Below, piece after piece: positions 54,331 through 64,000 of a DNA stretch of 64,000 nucleotides (positions within the stretch are counted from its first letter, which is position 1; every line of letters begins with the position of its first letter). Position numbers and translations under genes: made by a program. Under the pieces are notes generated by a model. It had not been told where the DNA came from. It searched no databases and saw nothing but the letters and a program-made list of their open reading frames with translations. The stretch lies in contig OX442426.1 in the NCBI GenBank assembly GCA_949361645.1, positions 6,444,602 through 6,508,601 on the forward strand, in the 5' to 3' direction. This stretch comes from Spongilla lacustris (lineage: Eukaryota; Porifera; Demospongiae; Spongillida; Spongillidae).

Positions 54331-56280
54331 ACAGAGATAACGCTCACTCGTTCCCAACTTCCCCATGCACAAGTGAACTAGTTGGGCGTGGCCCTAAGTA
54401 AGCCTATACCCAATTCTAACAGTCCAATCGGATTACAGTGAGACCATATATGATGGGCAGAAGGACAGTTCTAGGCCACAATGTTGAAGTTGAGGGAGGA
54501 TCTGAATGCCACTGAAATAACATGTGATGAAGACAAATGTGGCACTCAGTCTGGCAAGGAGACCTTATCAATAGAATGATGGCAAAAAAATGTCAAGTAA
54601 TAACGGTAACCCATGCATTCATTGCAGTACATTTCATTTCCTCATTATCATCAAAGTATTACAGCTTCAACCTATATGCGTCAATATATATCTAGAGTGA
54701 GCACTGAGTAATATATGTATATGACATAGGAGGGATGAAAATTCTTCAGGGAGTAATAAAGTTAACACAATATTTGCTGACAAAGAAATTAAAAAAAGAA
54801 AAACAATTTATGTTGTTTCCTAATGTCACAATTTGATTCATCCATAAAAATGGTCTCTATATTTGCATTGGCAGTTTCAACAGTAATATATTATAACATG
54901 TGCAGAAAGCATATCTCTATTCAACCATTTGCTCCCTTCATGTTTAATTTTTTGAACATACAAATATACTCTCAAGTGCTTCCAGGCTTTAAAATCTAAC
55001 TTGGCTGATATCCAGTTATAGAGAATTATGCATGACATCAAGTATCACATGAAAATTAATTTAATGAAATTCAAAATAAATTTAATGCAATTCATGAGTT
55101 GAATGAAATTCAGCCGCCCTATTGGTGCATAGGATACAAAATCCAATAGTAACTTATGCACAAGGGGTACAACATTCAATTTTAATTAAATCAACAACCA
55201 GCACAACAAATTTAGAGACCCTGCAGCCGTTTAGGTCACCAACTGGAAGTTGGGCTGAGCAGGTGCTCTTGATTTTGACTCGATCACAATCAATATCTGC
55301 TAAACTGACCTGCTTTTTTCAGAAGACAATGAGTAAATCAAACAAGTGATGACCAATGCCAATAGCTTGGATTGGCATATCCCATTTGTAGTTTTAAAAA
55401 CTTATGGATGTTGTGGAGCAGAGGCTGGATGAATGCTTTTCTAGGGTAGAAAATTGCCTTGCAGCGATGATGTGGTGGTTGCCTTCTAAAGCCTACCATC
55501 AATTTTGTAGCTTGGCTCTCATTAGAGCTAACGCCAGAGCTATCCTATCCAGGACTGCATCCATCTTTGAGCCGAAGTAGTTAGATCATGTTTTATTGTT
55601 AATGATGTGAGGGTAAAAAATAGTTATCTGAGCTACATAGTAAGCAAATGTGACAGCAATCTTCTCCAGGTGTATCCCTTCTACAGTTAGTTACTTTTAT
55701 ATTATGCATGGCGGTGACCAGCAAAATGAGGGTGGGAAGGGCTGGGGGATGTGGTTGCACAACACAATCACCTGAGGGGTGTGGTCACTGGCTCTAGCTT
55801 GTTGCCAAGCCCATATGAGTATTAGTATAGAGAGGGGTCATGGATCACAACCACACCAGGCCTCGTGATGGGCTTAGACAGGGGGGCAACCACTAGGTGT
55901 AAATTGTTTTCACTGGTCGTAAGCTCATCTCCATTTGTCAATCATTGGCTGTGGGATTAGTCCAGATGGACTAGAAATCATTTAGCAACTGAGGCAAAAA
56001 GGCTTGTTTAACATTTTCAAGTTTGACCTTTTGGTTTCTGATCCCTGATCATTGTCTTTGTAAAGTCCATTTGTTAAACGTGTTAAATCACCAGTCACAT
56101 TTTAATTAGAAACAGACAAACTTGTAAGAGATCAACAAGTGTGTAATCTCTTATTACTGAATAAAACATTGCCGCTTGTATAACACTGACCAAACCTACA
56201 GTAGGAATTGTATGGAAAATGACAATTATGCTACAACATGCCATCAAGTCATAGTCCTGTCCTGCATAATGAAATGCGAG
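54331..56280. other. Mostly featureless, one retroelement scrap
   Basis: AT-rich sequence with no supported host exon. The only recognisable item is the retrotransposon tail at about 55375-55580. Confidence 0.45.
55375..55580 (+). pseudogene. Retrotransposon C-terminal scrap
   Basis: Ends LALIRANARAILSRTA...K-stop, the conserved last block of the 61.5-64 kb family, preceded by a degenerate WWLP...A stretch. 5' truncated. Confidence 0.65.
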
Positions 56281-56281
56281 G

Positions 56282-56740
56282 TCACCCGGACATGTAAAAT
56301 GTGGACATATGATCTGGTAACAATCCCAATGTGCCCTCCACTCCATCTGAGGCTGGTTGTGGTACACAAAGGTGCAGAGGAGCTCTGTTCACAGATCCGG
56401 ATATGGATATGTTCACTTGGGTAGCAGTAGCAGCATTGTTAGCAGGAAGACCTACAAATGTCTGTTTGATGGGAGGGGAAAAGTAACAATTAGTACATAC
56501 ATCCAACAAGCTACATGTATGCTGAATTGCTTACTACACGTTTTCTACAAGTGTAAGATTTCCTCCTGCATGATGATGCCGGATCTTTAAATCCGAGCAT
56601 GCCAGTATTGATATCTCCGGCCAGGATGTAGTTGCTGTTTGATGAATCAAATGTCTTGAAAGCAGGTGTGGATATGTAATATGAACTTCGTCCAGGTGAT
56701 ATTGGTGTAGCAAAAAAATACGCTGTGTGCATGCCAGCAA
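56282..56740 (-). other. Coding-like block, repeated at 60.5-60.8 kb
   Basis: Minus strand reads TPISPGRSSYYISTPAF, SSNSNYILAG and VVSNSAY, then in a shifted frame CTNCYFSPPIKQTFVGLP and ATATQVNISISGSVNRAP. Blocks recur in the same order at 60476-60770. Frame breaks suggest a pseudogene or missed introns. Family not recognised. Confidence 0.35.
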
Positions 56741-58549
56741 ATAAATTGCATACTGTATTTAATATTAATTAAACTGGTGTCTAAGCCCCACCCCTCAATT
56801 CACATGCACCACACCCACCTCCATCCCTCAGTACCTTATAGTTGAAAAAAGTTTAACTCTAAACGAAATAAAAGCTACCATCAAATTTGAGCTACCAAAA
56901 AAAAGAATTACCTATATAAATACAGTTTTGCTATATATAGATCTACATCATATGAAAATGCCATAATTTTTGGCTGATGCCCAAGGCATATCCCAGATTT
57001 TCTCATCCCCAGATTTGTATCATTAGACGTTGCCGCGAAAGTGGAACTAACGCATGTTTTTTGCGCAATTTTCCCGTGCGCTTACATTAACCCTAACCCT
57101 ACAAGTATATATTTTTCAATAAAAGATGTTGCCATGCTCTTTTGTGACTTTCCAAATTAGGATGAAGACCGCTGAAGAGGGTGATTGAAGGTTTTATTAT
57201 AGTAGTGATGTCAGTGCAGACAATGCACTAAGTTTCAGATAAGAAATGGCTTGGTATAGTACACATGTATACCAAATCAACGCAGCAAAGCATTATTAAA
57301 ACTGCCAAAATGGTGTTTGTCCAGGAGTATGTCAGTGGGATTACTGTTTGATGCATAGACACAGAAAAGCTCATGTGAAAAATAAAAAAAAGTATTAATT
57401 AAGAACCATCTTGAAAGGGTTTGGGAGGATATTTCTCATCTTTTAGAGGAGGATTTTCCACTTCCTATTGAACTGAACTGTTATATAATAAGTAAAACAA
57501 CATGAAGCAATAGGTAATGCAACACAACAATCGTAAACTTTATTACACATGCTTTGTGCTGTGAAATAGCTTAATTAAAGTATTAAAACATAAAAATAAG
57601 CTCTACTCGTAAGGAGGCATGATAAATAGAGCATTCCAGGCTATAAAGAGAAGTAATGCCTTTTTATGTAGAAAGGTCCATAATTTTGGGTTGGAAAATG
57701 AATCTAAAGCAGATCAGAGCCACAATTTAGCTCAAGGCATCAGTAGGAGAGAAGACAATAGTACAGCATGTCGTATAAGCTATATATTCATGTCTTGGAT
57801 ATCAGGCCTATATATGCCAATAAGATTAGACAATAGCTGATTGTATAACTTGATTACCATATTAGAAATACACATAATGTGTTTGTACATTGTTGAGGCA
57901 AAGGTTTATTAAGTCTATTGTTACCATGGCTTTGTTCAAAACCTCAAAGCAATCAGGAATTTTGTTTTTGTATAAGACAAGCACAAAATATCGAAGTTGC
58001 TTATTCATACCCATGAACTAAATATTTCTAAATAGCAGGATAAATGGCTATTAGAAAAAAATAACGGACAAAAGATAGCAGTTATTGAAGAAAGGTACAA
58101 ACAAAAATATAGTATACAGAGTGGTTGCAGAAGGCAATGTATCAATGTGCATTGAGTTTAATATATTGTCATTTTAGAAATGCAATGTTAAAATTGGATA
58201 TTTTGATGCAAAGGTTTTACGTTTGCTACCATGGTACTCAGTCAAATGCTCAAAATGAGCTGAAAAAAATATTAAAATTTTATAGGGCCAAGTTAATGTC
58301 TATTCTAATAACCGTCCTACAAAAGTGTCCTACACTATCTTATACACTGTACATTGTATAGAAAAATACACAACTTTCTTAGTTTTAAATGAAAGCAATT
58401 TTTTTAGGTTACAGTAGTGGTTGCACAAGTCTGAGAGTCCTTCAAAACATTCCTTAAAATTCATGCTTATGTCAAAATGGGTCTTTTGCGGTAGCGGTTT
58501 GTACACGTTATTCGTATACCTTTGCGCACTTTCAATTCATTGTTTTTAG
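56741..58549. other. No gene seen
   Basis: AT-rich, low-complexity A runs, isolated frames up to about 75 codons without recognisable domains. One CCCTAACCCT stretch near 57092 is too short to call telomeric. Confidence 0.45.
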
Positions 58550-58719
58550 TTCGAGATCGCGTTGTAAGTAGTCTGAAGGCAAGCAAGGGGCGCAAAGGAA
58601 ACACAATTAACACTACTGTTCAGTGGGAAGATGGTACTGTGCAACAATTCACGACACGAAGTATCAACGTGATCGCTGACAAGACCAACTCAGTTAAAAA
58701 CTGTTTGAATCAGAGATAA
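58550..58719 (+). CDS. Possible C-terminal exon, unknown gene
   Basis: Starts after a good acceptor (TTGTTTTTAG, 58540-58549) and ends at TAA 58717-58719. Reads RDRVVSSLKASKGRKGN then VQWEDGTVQQFTTRSINVI and a Lys/Asn-rich tail. The V-x-W-E-D-G-T pattern recalls small beta-barrel (Tudor/chromo-like) domains but this is a guess. No upstream exon was found. Confidence 0.35.
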
Positions 58720-58732
58720 TATAATTATATCT

Positions 58733-58734
58733 AC

Positions 58735-58765
<31 letters not shown>

Positions 58766-58797
58766 TAATTATAATTATAATTATAAATTATAATTAT
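58733..58797. repeat. (TAA)n plus AT palindrome
   Basis: About eight TAA units followed by ATAATTATAATTATAATTATAAATTATAAT-type alternating sequence able to fold on itself. Confidence 0.93.
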
Positions 58798-59114
58798 ATG
58801 TGAAAACATTTGATACAAAAAACACTGCAATTTGGATTAAACTAACTAAACCTTGCAACTGATTCTACATATTGATCAAATGCACAATAAGACCTTTTCC
58901 AAAAATGACAATTAGTACTACGATAGCTACCAAGTCATAGATATGTTCTACGTATATAATGTGAGGGCATCAAGTCATATACTGCACGAAAAACGTGGCA
59001 CTATTACTTGCTGACAACCCCACTTCGCCGCTCTGTGCGCTTGGGTTACTTGCGTAAAGGTAGTTTGTAGTACCACTGATAGACACAGATATTCTCACTT
59101 GAACAGGGGCTAAT

Positions 59115-60462
59115 CAGGGTTGCCGAAAGTCAGGCCGGGGTCCGGCCTGTGACCGGCCGGCCTGACAGCCCCGGCCTGCCAGGTCGGATAAATTGATGTT
59201 ATTAAACAATTTATGGCTAACCACAAAACATTATGGTATTATTAAACAATTTATTAAAAATTCATACTTCTTCAGCTCCATCCGAGCGGGTGTTTTCGCG
59301 AGCTAAGCTGATTCAACAGCGCCAGAGATGGAACCTTCTCCCTCAATGTTTGGAGGCGTGTGCATGGTTAATTACAAGTATTTAGATAGCAAGCGCGCTG
59401 TTTGCATCACTGCAAGTTATGCATCTCAGACTCAGTTTCTGTATCTGTAATTTATCCATTACCAACTCATTGAATAATAACTACATGTATATTACTATAT
59501 GGGACCGCAGTTTCCGAGAAAACTTCCTATGGTTTATAAAATAATCGTGTTATAACATTTGAATCGCTAGATCGTCCGAACGGTATAGGCTATCGACTTC
59601 CTATTTTTATAACTACGTACTACATCATTGCTCTATGATAAAATACATTTTGGTGTCTTGCACTTGCTCCGTGCCAGCATTGCAACGTTGGATACCCCAC
59701 CAGGTTCAAACCCAACATAACTTTCTGTAGGAGTAATCAAATCGCTTCAAATTCGGTTTGTAGGTAGAAAGGTCCTATATCTATCGATTTGTTCTGTTCG
59801 TTAATTTTTATGCCATCCATTACGGAGATATAGTTGAACAAACTACGTACGTGCACATTTTCCCGCTCGATTCGCGCCGATGATTTTGGCAAATCGCGTC
59901 CCGCTCAAAGTATGGGAGGCGGTGATTATATCATTGCCGCGTATCGAGCGGGAAAAAATGCACGTAGTTTGTTCAACGGATGGCATAAAAATTAATGAAC
60001 AGAACAAATCGATAGATATAGGACCTCTCTACTTACAAATCGAATTTGAAGCGATTTGTCGGATTACTCCTACAGAAAGTTATGTTGGGTTTGAACCTGG
60101 TGGGGTATCGAACGTTGCAATGATGGTACTGAGCAAGTGCAAGACACAAAAATGTATTTTACCCTAGGGCATAGGTGTAGTATGAAGTGTTGAAAATACG
60201 AAGTCGATAGTTCGGCATATACAGCAATTCAAATGTTATAACACGATTATTTTATAATGTTATAAAAATATATAGGAAGTTATCTCGGAAACTGTCCCAT
60301 ATATAGCTATAGACATCGCGAAATGAATTAATAATTTATTATAATAAGTGGGTGGATCCCGGCCTGCCGGCCTGTCAGGTCACGGTCCGGCCTGCCAGGC
60401 CAAGCTAAATGTCCGGCCTGGCAGGCCGACCTGGCAGGCCGGGCTGGCCTTCGGCAACCCTG
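59115..60462. mobile_element. hAT-type non-autonomous element, perfect 8-bp TSD
   Basis: 1348 bases with ends CAGGGTTGCCGAA and TTCGGCAACCCTG, flanked by identical GGGCTAAT (59107-59114 and 60463-60470). Subterminal zones are packed with CCGGCCTG/CAGGCCGG motifs in both orientations, typical of transposase-binding arrays. An 8-bp TSD with CAGGG ends fits the hAT superfamily. No transposase; interior is a foldback insertion. Confidence 0.9.
59497..60304. repeat. Foldback palindrome inside the hAT element
   Basis: Left arm begins ATATGGGACCGCAGTTTCCG and right arm ends CGGAAACTGTCCCATAT; arms contain ATTTTTATGCCATCC and GAACAAACTACGT in mirror order around a centre near 59900. Arms are imperfect. 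Confidence 0.82.
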
Positions 60463-60475
60463 GGGCTAATGATAT

Positions 60476-60770
60476 AATATCTTTAATATCAATAGCTAAC
60501 TCTGTAAATGCATCCAGAAATCTGTATTCGGCCATCTGTTTGATGTGAGGGGACAAGGAAGAGTTAGTACATCTGTTCAACAAGATAGTGAAGATATTAC
60601 TATACTGAATTGCTTACTACAGCTCCTGGTAATGTTGAATTCATCTGAAATGTGACCCCACTAACGTTAGCTAACTTGGCTAACATGTAGTTGTTGCTTG
60701 AAGAATGAAAGCAGGTGTGGATATATGATATGTAGTTGCTCCAAGTGATGTAGGTGTGGCTACAATTTTT
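60476..60770 (-). other. Second copy of the 56.3-56.7 kb coding-like block
   Basis: Minus strand reads TPTSLGATTYHISTPAF, SNNYMLAKLANVSGVTFQ, GAVVSNSV, then CTNSSLSPHIKQ. Same order as at 56282-56740 but diverged. Directly abuts the right target duplication of the hAT element. Confidence 0.35.
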
Positions 60771-61240
60771 ATGCCATCCGTTACGGAGATACAGTTGAAC
60801 AAACTACGTGCACTTTTTCCCGCTTGATACGCGCCAATGTTATCATCCCCGCCTCCCATACATTGAGCGGGACGCGGTTTGCCAAAATCATTGGCGCGAA
60901 TCGAGCGGGAAAAGTGGACGTACTTTGTTCAAATGTATCTCCGTAACGGATGGTATAAAAGTTAACGAACAGAATAAATCGATAGGTATAGGACCGCTCT
61001 ACCTACAACCGAATTTGAAGCGATTTGACTACTCATACAGAAAGTTATGGCGGGTTTGAACCCGGTGGGGTATACAACGTTGCAGTACTGGTACGGAGCA
61101 CGTGCGAGACACCAAAATGTATTTTACCATAGAGAAATGGTGTGGTATGAAGTGATGTAAATACAAAGTAGATAGCCTAAACCGTTGGGAAGTTATAGCG
61201 ATTCAAACATAAGGAAATTTTATAACATTATAAATATAAA
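60757..61240. mobile_element. Partial second copy of the foldback
   Basis: Shares ATTTTTATGCCATCCGTTACG, GAACAAACTACGTGCAC, the palindrome core (GAGCGGGACGCGGTTTGCC) and the right arm down to AAGTTATAGCGATTCAAA with the 59497-60304 element, core in opposite orientation. Confidence 0.75.
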
Positions 61241-61479
61241 AGCGAGTTATCATTCTCGCGTGAACTGTCCGCGAGTCATATGGTGGACACCTCACACACG
61301 CGAGAGTATATGGTTGGATACGATCCTTTGATGGACAGAGATTACTTGTGAGAACAACGGAATCATAATTTTCGAAAGTATACACCACAACATTTGCAAC
61401 AACAATAGCAATCCCTTTAGAAATTCCTTATTTCTTTACATAACCTTAACAGAACGATTTTCAAGTATGTTGCATGTTA

Positions 61480-61480
61480 T

Positions 61481-61511
<31 letters not shown>

Positions 61512-61528
61512 GTAATAATAATAATAAT
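61480..61528. repeat. (TAA)n at retrotransposon 5' border
   Basis: About 16 TAA units with one AGT interruption, immediately followed by the open frame of the retrotransposon piece. Confidence 0.96.
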
Positions 61529-61531
61529 CCA

Positions 61532-62365
61532 CCAGATACACTCACTGTTGAATCGGCATTAGCTTCTCCACCAACGCAAAAGGCTCTGTCCTCCAAAATT
61601 GACATGAATCTCTTCCACGGTTTGCTAGAGAGTGCTTCTCCTGCCAACAAGGCTCGCCTCTTATCTGAATCAGCGCCCCATGCAGCTGCCTGGTTATCAG
61701 TGGTTCCTTCTATTGAACTTGGTTTACACTTGGAACCCAATGAGTACCAGGTGGCAGTCAGGTGGTGGCTGGGATTGGATACATCGGGGACTGCAATGTG
61801 CCCTTTCTGCCCAGGTGTTGGTCTGGACCCTTTGGGTCATCATTGTGTCACTTGCCGACATGGTGGAGATGTAGTGTGGCGACACAACCTCCTGCGTGAA
61901 GCCATAGCTAGTTTGTGCCGCACTGCCCATCTCAGTATAGCAGTGGAGAAAGGTGGTGGAGGTCATGACCACACTCGTCCAGCTGATGTATTGATTGCTG
62001 GGTGGGATAGAGGCAAACATGCAGCTTTGGACATCACTGTGGCTTCACCACTTTGCCCTGCCATCCTACCTGAAGCTAGCCATCAATCTGGAGCTGCAGC
62101 TAACGGTGCTGAGCTAAGAAAGCTTAATGCTAACAGCACCAAGTGCACGGAACTGGGCTGGACATGTATCCCCATGGCTGTTGAAACGTTTGGTCATTGG
62201 GGTAGGAAGGCTCAGGGTGTATTGTCTAGGTTGGCATCCCACCTGTCAATTAGCCTCTCCCAGCCCAGAGCTGCAATGGTTGCCGACATTTATGGACGTC
62301 TCAACATCATCTTGGTGAGGTCGGTGTCCAGAGCCATCCTCTCCAGACTACCACAATCAGGCTGA
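61532..62365 (+). CDS. Retrotransposon C-terminal piece, intact frame
   Basis: Open from the TAA tract to TGA at 62363-62365, about 277 residues. Order: AWLSVVPSIELGLHLEP, WWLGLD, zinc finger CPFC...HHCVTC, VWRHNLLREA, TRPADVLIAGW, AALDITVASP, ELGWTCIPMAVETFG, ADIYGRLN and AILSRL. C-x2-C...H-x4-C then RHN, then P-x-D...D-x-T-V resembles the zinc knuckle and restriction-like endonuclease of R2/R4-type non-LTR elements. RT domain absent, 5' truncated; followed by 3' UTR and (TAA)n. Confidence 0.85.
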   Translation, partial: PDTLTVESALASPPTQKALSSKIDMNLFHGLLESASPANKARLLSESAPHAAAWLSVVPSIELGLHLEPNEYQVAVRWWLGLDTSGTAMCPFCPGVGLDPLGHHCVTCRHGGDVVWRHNLLREAIASLCRTAHLSIAVEKGGGGHDHTRPADVLIAGWDRGKHAALDITVASPLCPAILPEASHQSGAAANGAELRKLNANSTKCTELGWTCIPMAVETFGHWGRKAQGVLSRLASHLSISLSQPRAAMVADIYGRLNIILVRSVSRAILSRLPQSG

Positions 62366-62440
62366 ATTTATTTAGCTAATTGTAACTATGTAACACATTT
62401 ATTACTCGTATTTGGCGTATGTCATGTATATTTGACAGTT

Positions 62441-62493
<53 letters not shown>
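62441..62493. repeat. (TAA)n between convergent retrotransposon pieces
   Basis: About 17 TAA units between the plus-strand copy ending at 62365 and the minus-strand copy ending at 62517. Confidence 0.97.
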
Positions 62494-62516
62494 TTCATTA
62501 CATAACACAATTAAGT

Positions 62517-63239
62517 TTAATACTCAAGAAGGGGAGCACGGGCACATCTGAGGAGGATGGCTCTTGCATTCTGCCTCATCAGTGTGACAGCCAGCAGGCA
62601 GTACATTTGGCACAGTGCCTCAGTTTCACAGATTCCCACTTGCATAGCTAGCCTCTTGCTCAATCTAGAGTAGCATTCTTTGGCTTCACATCCCCAACCA
62701 CCATAGACTTCCACCACTAATGGAATACATGTCCAGCCCAACCTTGCACACATCTGATCATTCTTGGCATGCTTTTCAATCTCACCAACCTCTGCAGAGT
62801 TGCCTGAAGCCAAACTCGCTTCCAGAATCAAGTCCGTATTAAGCGGATGAATGACTTTCAGGTCAAAAGCTGCAGGGTTGGAGAGGGACCAGTTTGGCAC
62901 CAGCACATCAGCTGGCCTAGAAAAGTCTATGCCTGGACCTTTCTCCAGTTGAGGAGATAAGCATGCTTTGGAGCACAGATTGGCAACACAGTCTCTCAGC
63001 TTATTGTGCCGTGCAATGACGTCCCCTCCAGAACGACATGTAAGGGCGTGGTGGCAATCTGGATCAAGGGCACTTGAGCAGAAGGGACATTTACTGTCAG
63101 CTGAGAAGACAGGTAGACCTAGCCACCATTTTAATAGGACTTGCATCTCTTGAGGCTCCAAAGCTAAGTCATTGTGTATGCAAGGAATAGCTCTCAACCA
63201 TATTATTATTATTATTATTATTATTAAAACATCATACAT
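62517..63239 (-). CDS. Retrotransposon C-terminal piece (second subtype)
   Basis: Minus-strand open frame starting inside an ATT/TAA tract (63203-63227) and ending at 62517. Contains CPFCSSALDPDCHHALTC, ARHNKLRDCVANLC, SRPADVLVPNWSL, AAFDLKVIHP, LGWTCIPLVVEVYGGWG and RQNARAILLR. More diverged from its two neighbours than they are from each other. The Ile run at the start is translated microsatellite and not protein. Confidence 0.82.
   Translation of the reverse strand: MYDVLIIIIIIIIWLRAIPCIHNDLALEPQEMQVLLKWWLGLPVFSADSKCPFCSSALDPDCHHALTCRSGGDVIARHNKLRDCVANLCSKACLSPQLEKGPGIDFSRPADVLVPNWSLSNPAAFDLKVIHPLNTDLILEASLASGNSAEVGEIEKHAKNDQMCARLGWTCIPLVVEVYGGWGCEAKECYSRLSKRLAMQVGICETEALCQMYCLLAVTLMRQNARAILLRCARAPLLEY
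63203..63227. repeat. (ATT)n at retrotransposon border
   Basis: About eight ATT units between the 3' flank of the copy at 63284 and the 5' end of the copy ending at 62517. Confidence 0.96.
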
Positions 63240-63283
63240 ATTACATGTAGATATTCACAATGCATAAATACACCCTATTATTA

Positions 63284-64000
63284 CTACTGGTCTGGTACAA
63301 AACATCTGGAGAGGATGGCTACAGCGTTGGCTCTAACTAAGCAGAGGTTCAGCCTGCCATATAGCTCAGCTAGGACCACAGCCTTAGCCCTGTTGCAGCT
63401 GTTCGCAAGGCGAGAGGCCAGAAGTGCCAAAGACTCCATTGCTTCTGTCCCCCAAGCACCATATGCCTCAACCACCATGGGGACACAAACCCAACCTAGC
63501 TCCTTGCATTTGGCATCGTTTTCTTCATGCTTTCTCAGCTCAGTAGCTCTGGCAGCCTGACCTGCTGCTAGTCCCGCTTCAAGTAAAACATTGGAGTTAA
63601 GCGGTGATGTCACAGACAAGTCAAAGGCTGCCGGCTTACCCAAAGACCAGTTGGGTACTAGTATGTCTGCAGGGCGAGTGTGGCTATGGTCATGAGTTAG
63701 GCTACTTCCTGCCTCCACCTTAACACTCAAGTGGGCCCTGCGACAGGTCTCAGTAAGGGTGTCACGCAGTTTATTATGGCGGGTTACCACATCTCCACCA
63801 CGCTTGCAGGTGAGTGCATGATGGCCAAGGGGATCCAGCACTTTTCCAGGACACAGGGGACAAATTGAGCCACCTGAGGTGTCTAGGCCCAGCCACCACT
63901 TGATCGCCACCTGGAACTCTGAAGGCTGGAGATGGAGACCTAGCCCCTCAGAGGGAATTACTGACACCCAAGATGCAGCATGAGGGGAGGAGACAGAGAG
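63284..64000 (-). CDS. Retrotransposon C-terminal piece, runs off window
   Basis: Open frame from the window edge to stop at 63284, at least 238 residues. Contains CPLCPGKVLDPLGHHALTC, TRHNKLRDTLTETCRRAHL, TRPADILVPNWSLGKPAAFD, LGWVCVPMVVEAYGAWG and AELYGRLNLCLVRANAVAIL. Best preserved copy; RT part presumably lies beyond 64000. Confidence 0.85.
   Translation of the reverse strand, partial: LSVSSPHAASWVSVIPSEGLGLHLQPSEFQVAIKWWLGLDTSGGSICPLCPGKVLDPLGHHALTCKRGGDVVTRHNKLRDTLTETCRRAHLSVKVEAGSSLTHDHSHTRPADILVPNWSLGKPAAFDLSVTSPLNSNVLLEAGLAAGQAARATELRKHEENDAKCKELGWVCVPMVVEAYGAWGTEAMESLALLASRLANSCNRAKAVVLAELYGRLNLCLVRANAVAILSRCFVPDQ

Noticed and set aside
57085..57105. Telomeric repeat (CCCTAA)
   Set aside because: Only two units; chance occurrence.

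Overview
The window looks like animal (metazoan) nuclear DNA, most plausibly from a sponge. Evidence: intron-containing TRAF, CARD, GPR157/cAMP-receptor-like GPCR and ANAPC5 genes with short introns (about 50-400 bases), many short TIR elements, very frequent CA, TAA and poly-C/G tracts, and two scaffold gaps of exactly 200 N. The sponge assignment is inference from gene style; only metazoan is well supported.

Layout. 1-3.0 kb: no gene recognised, one long CA microsatellite. 3.0-7.35 kb (minus): the 3' four exons of a TRAF-family adaptor (zinc fingers, coiled coil, TRAF-C/MATH), its introns filled with minisatellites; its 5' end is not found and a gap lies upstream. 12.5-13.1 kb: decayed retrotransposon tail. 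13.5-16.5 kb: two head-to-head, almost identical single-exon 7TM receptors of the cAMP-receptor/GPR157-like group. 16.5-18.5 kb: a cluster of palindromic TIR elements. 18.9-24.4 kb (minus): a complete 15-exon ANAPC5 gene (694 codons plus stop, all phases consistent). 29.2-30.2 kb: last exon of a tandem-RRM protein. 30.8-38.3 kb: a repeat field (55-66 bp minisatellite, 0.8-kb tandem duplication, about 160-bp satellite with poly-G). 40.0-40.6 kb: a two-CARD protein with an inverted, decayed copy of its second CARD next to it. 41.3-44.4 kb: retroelement graveyard. 45.4-46.7 kb: inverted, broken copy of the ANAPC5 3' end. 47.0-52.5 kb: a nested transposon stack, in which a foldback element contains a RecQ-bearing TIR element with an 8-bp target duplication, and, separately, a MITE split by a 1.86-kb near-perfect palindrome of the same foldback family. 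52.8-53.9 kb: a third, three-exon GPR157-like receptor. 55-64 kb: mostly mobile DNA, including a hAT-type element with a perfect 8-bp TSD (59.1-60.5 kb) and three large 3' pieces of a retrotransposon with a zinc finger and restriction-like endonuclease-like C terminus, bordered by (TAA)n.

The host genes are functionally unrelated (immune or stress adaptors TRAF and CARD, receptors, cell-cycle ubiquitin ligase, RNA binding); no operon-like logic is expected. The most unusual content is the nested RecQ/foldback stack, the duplicated ANAPC5 end and the inverted receptor pair.
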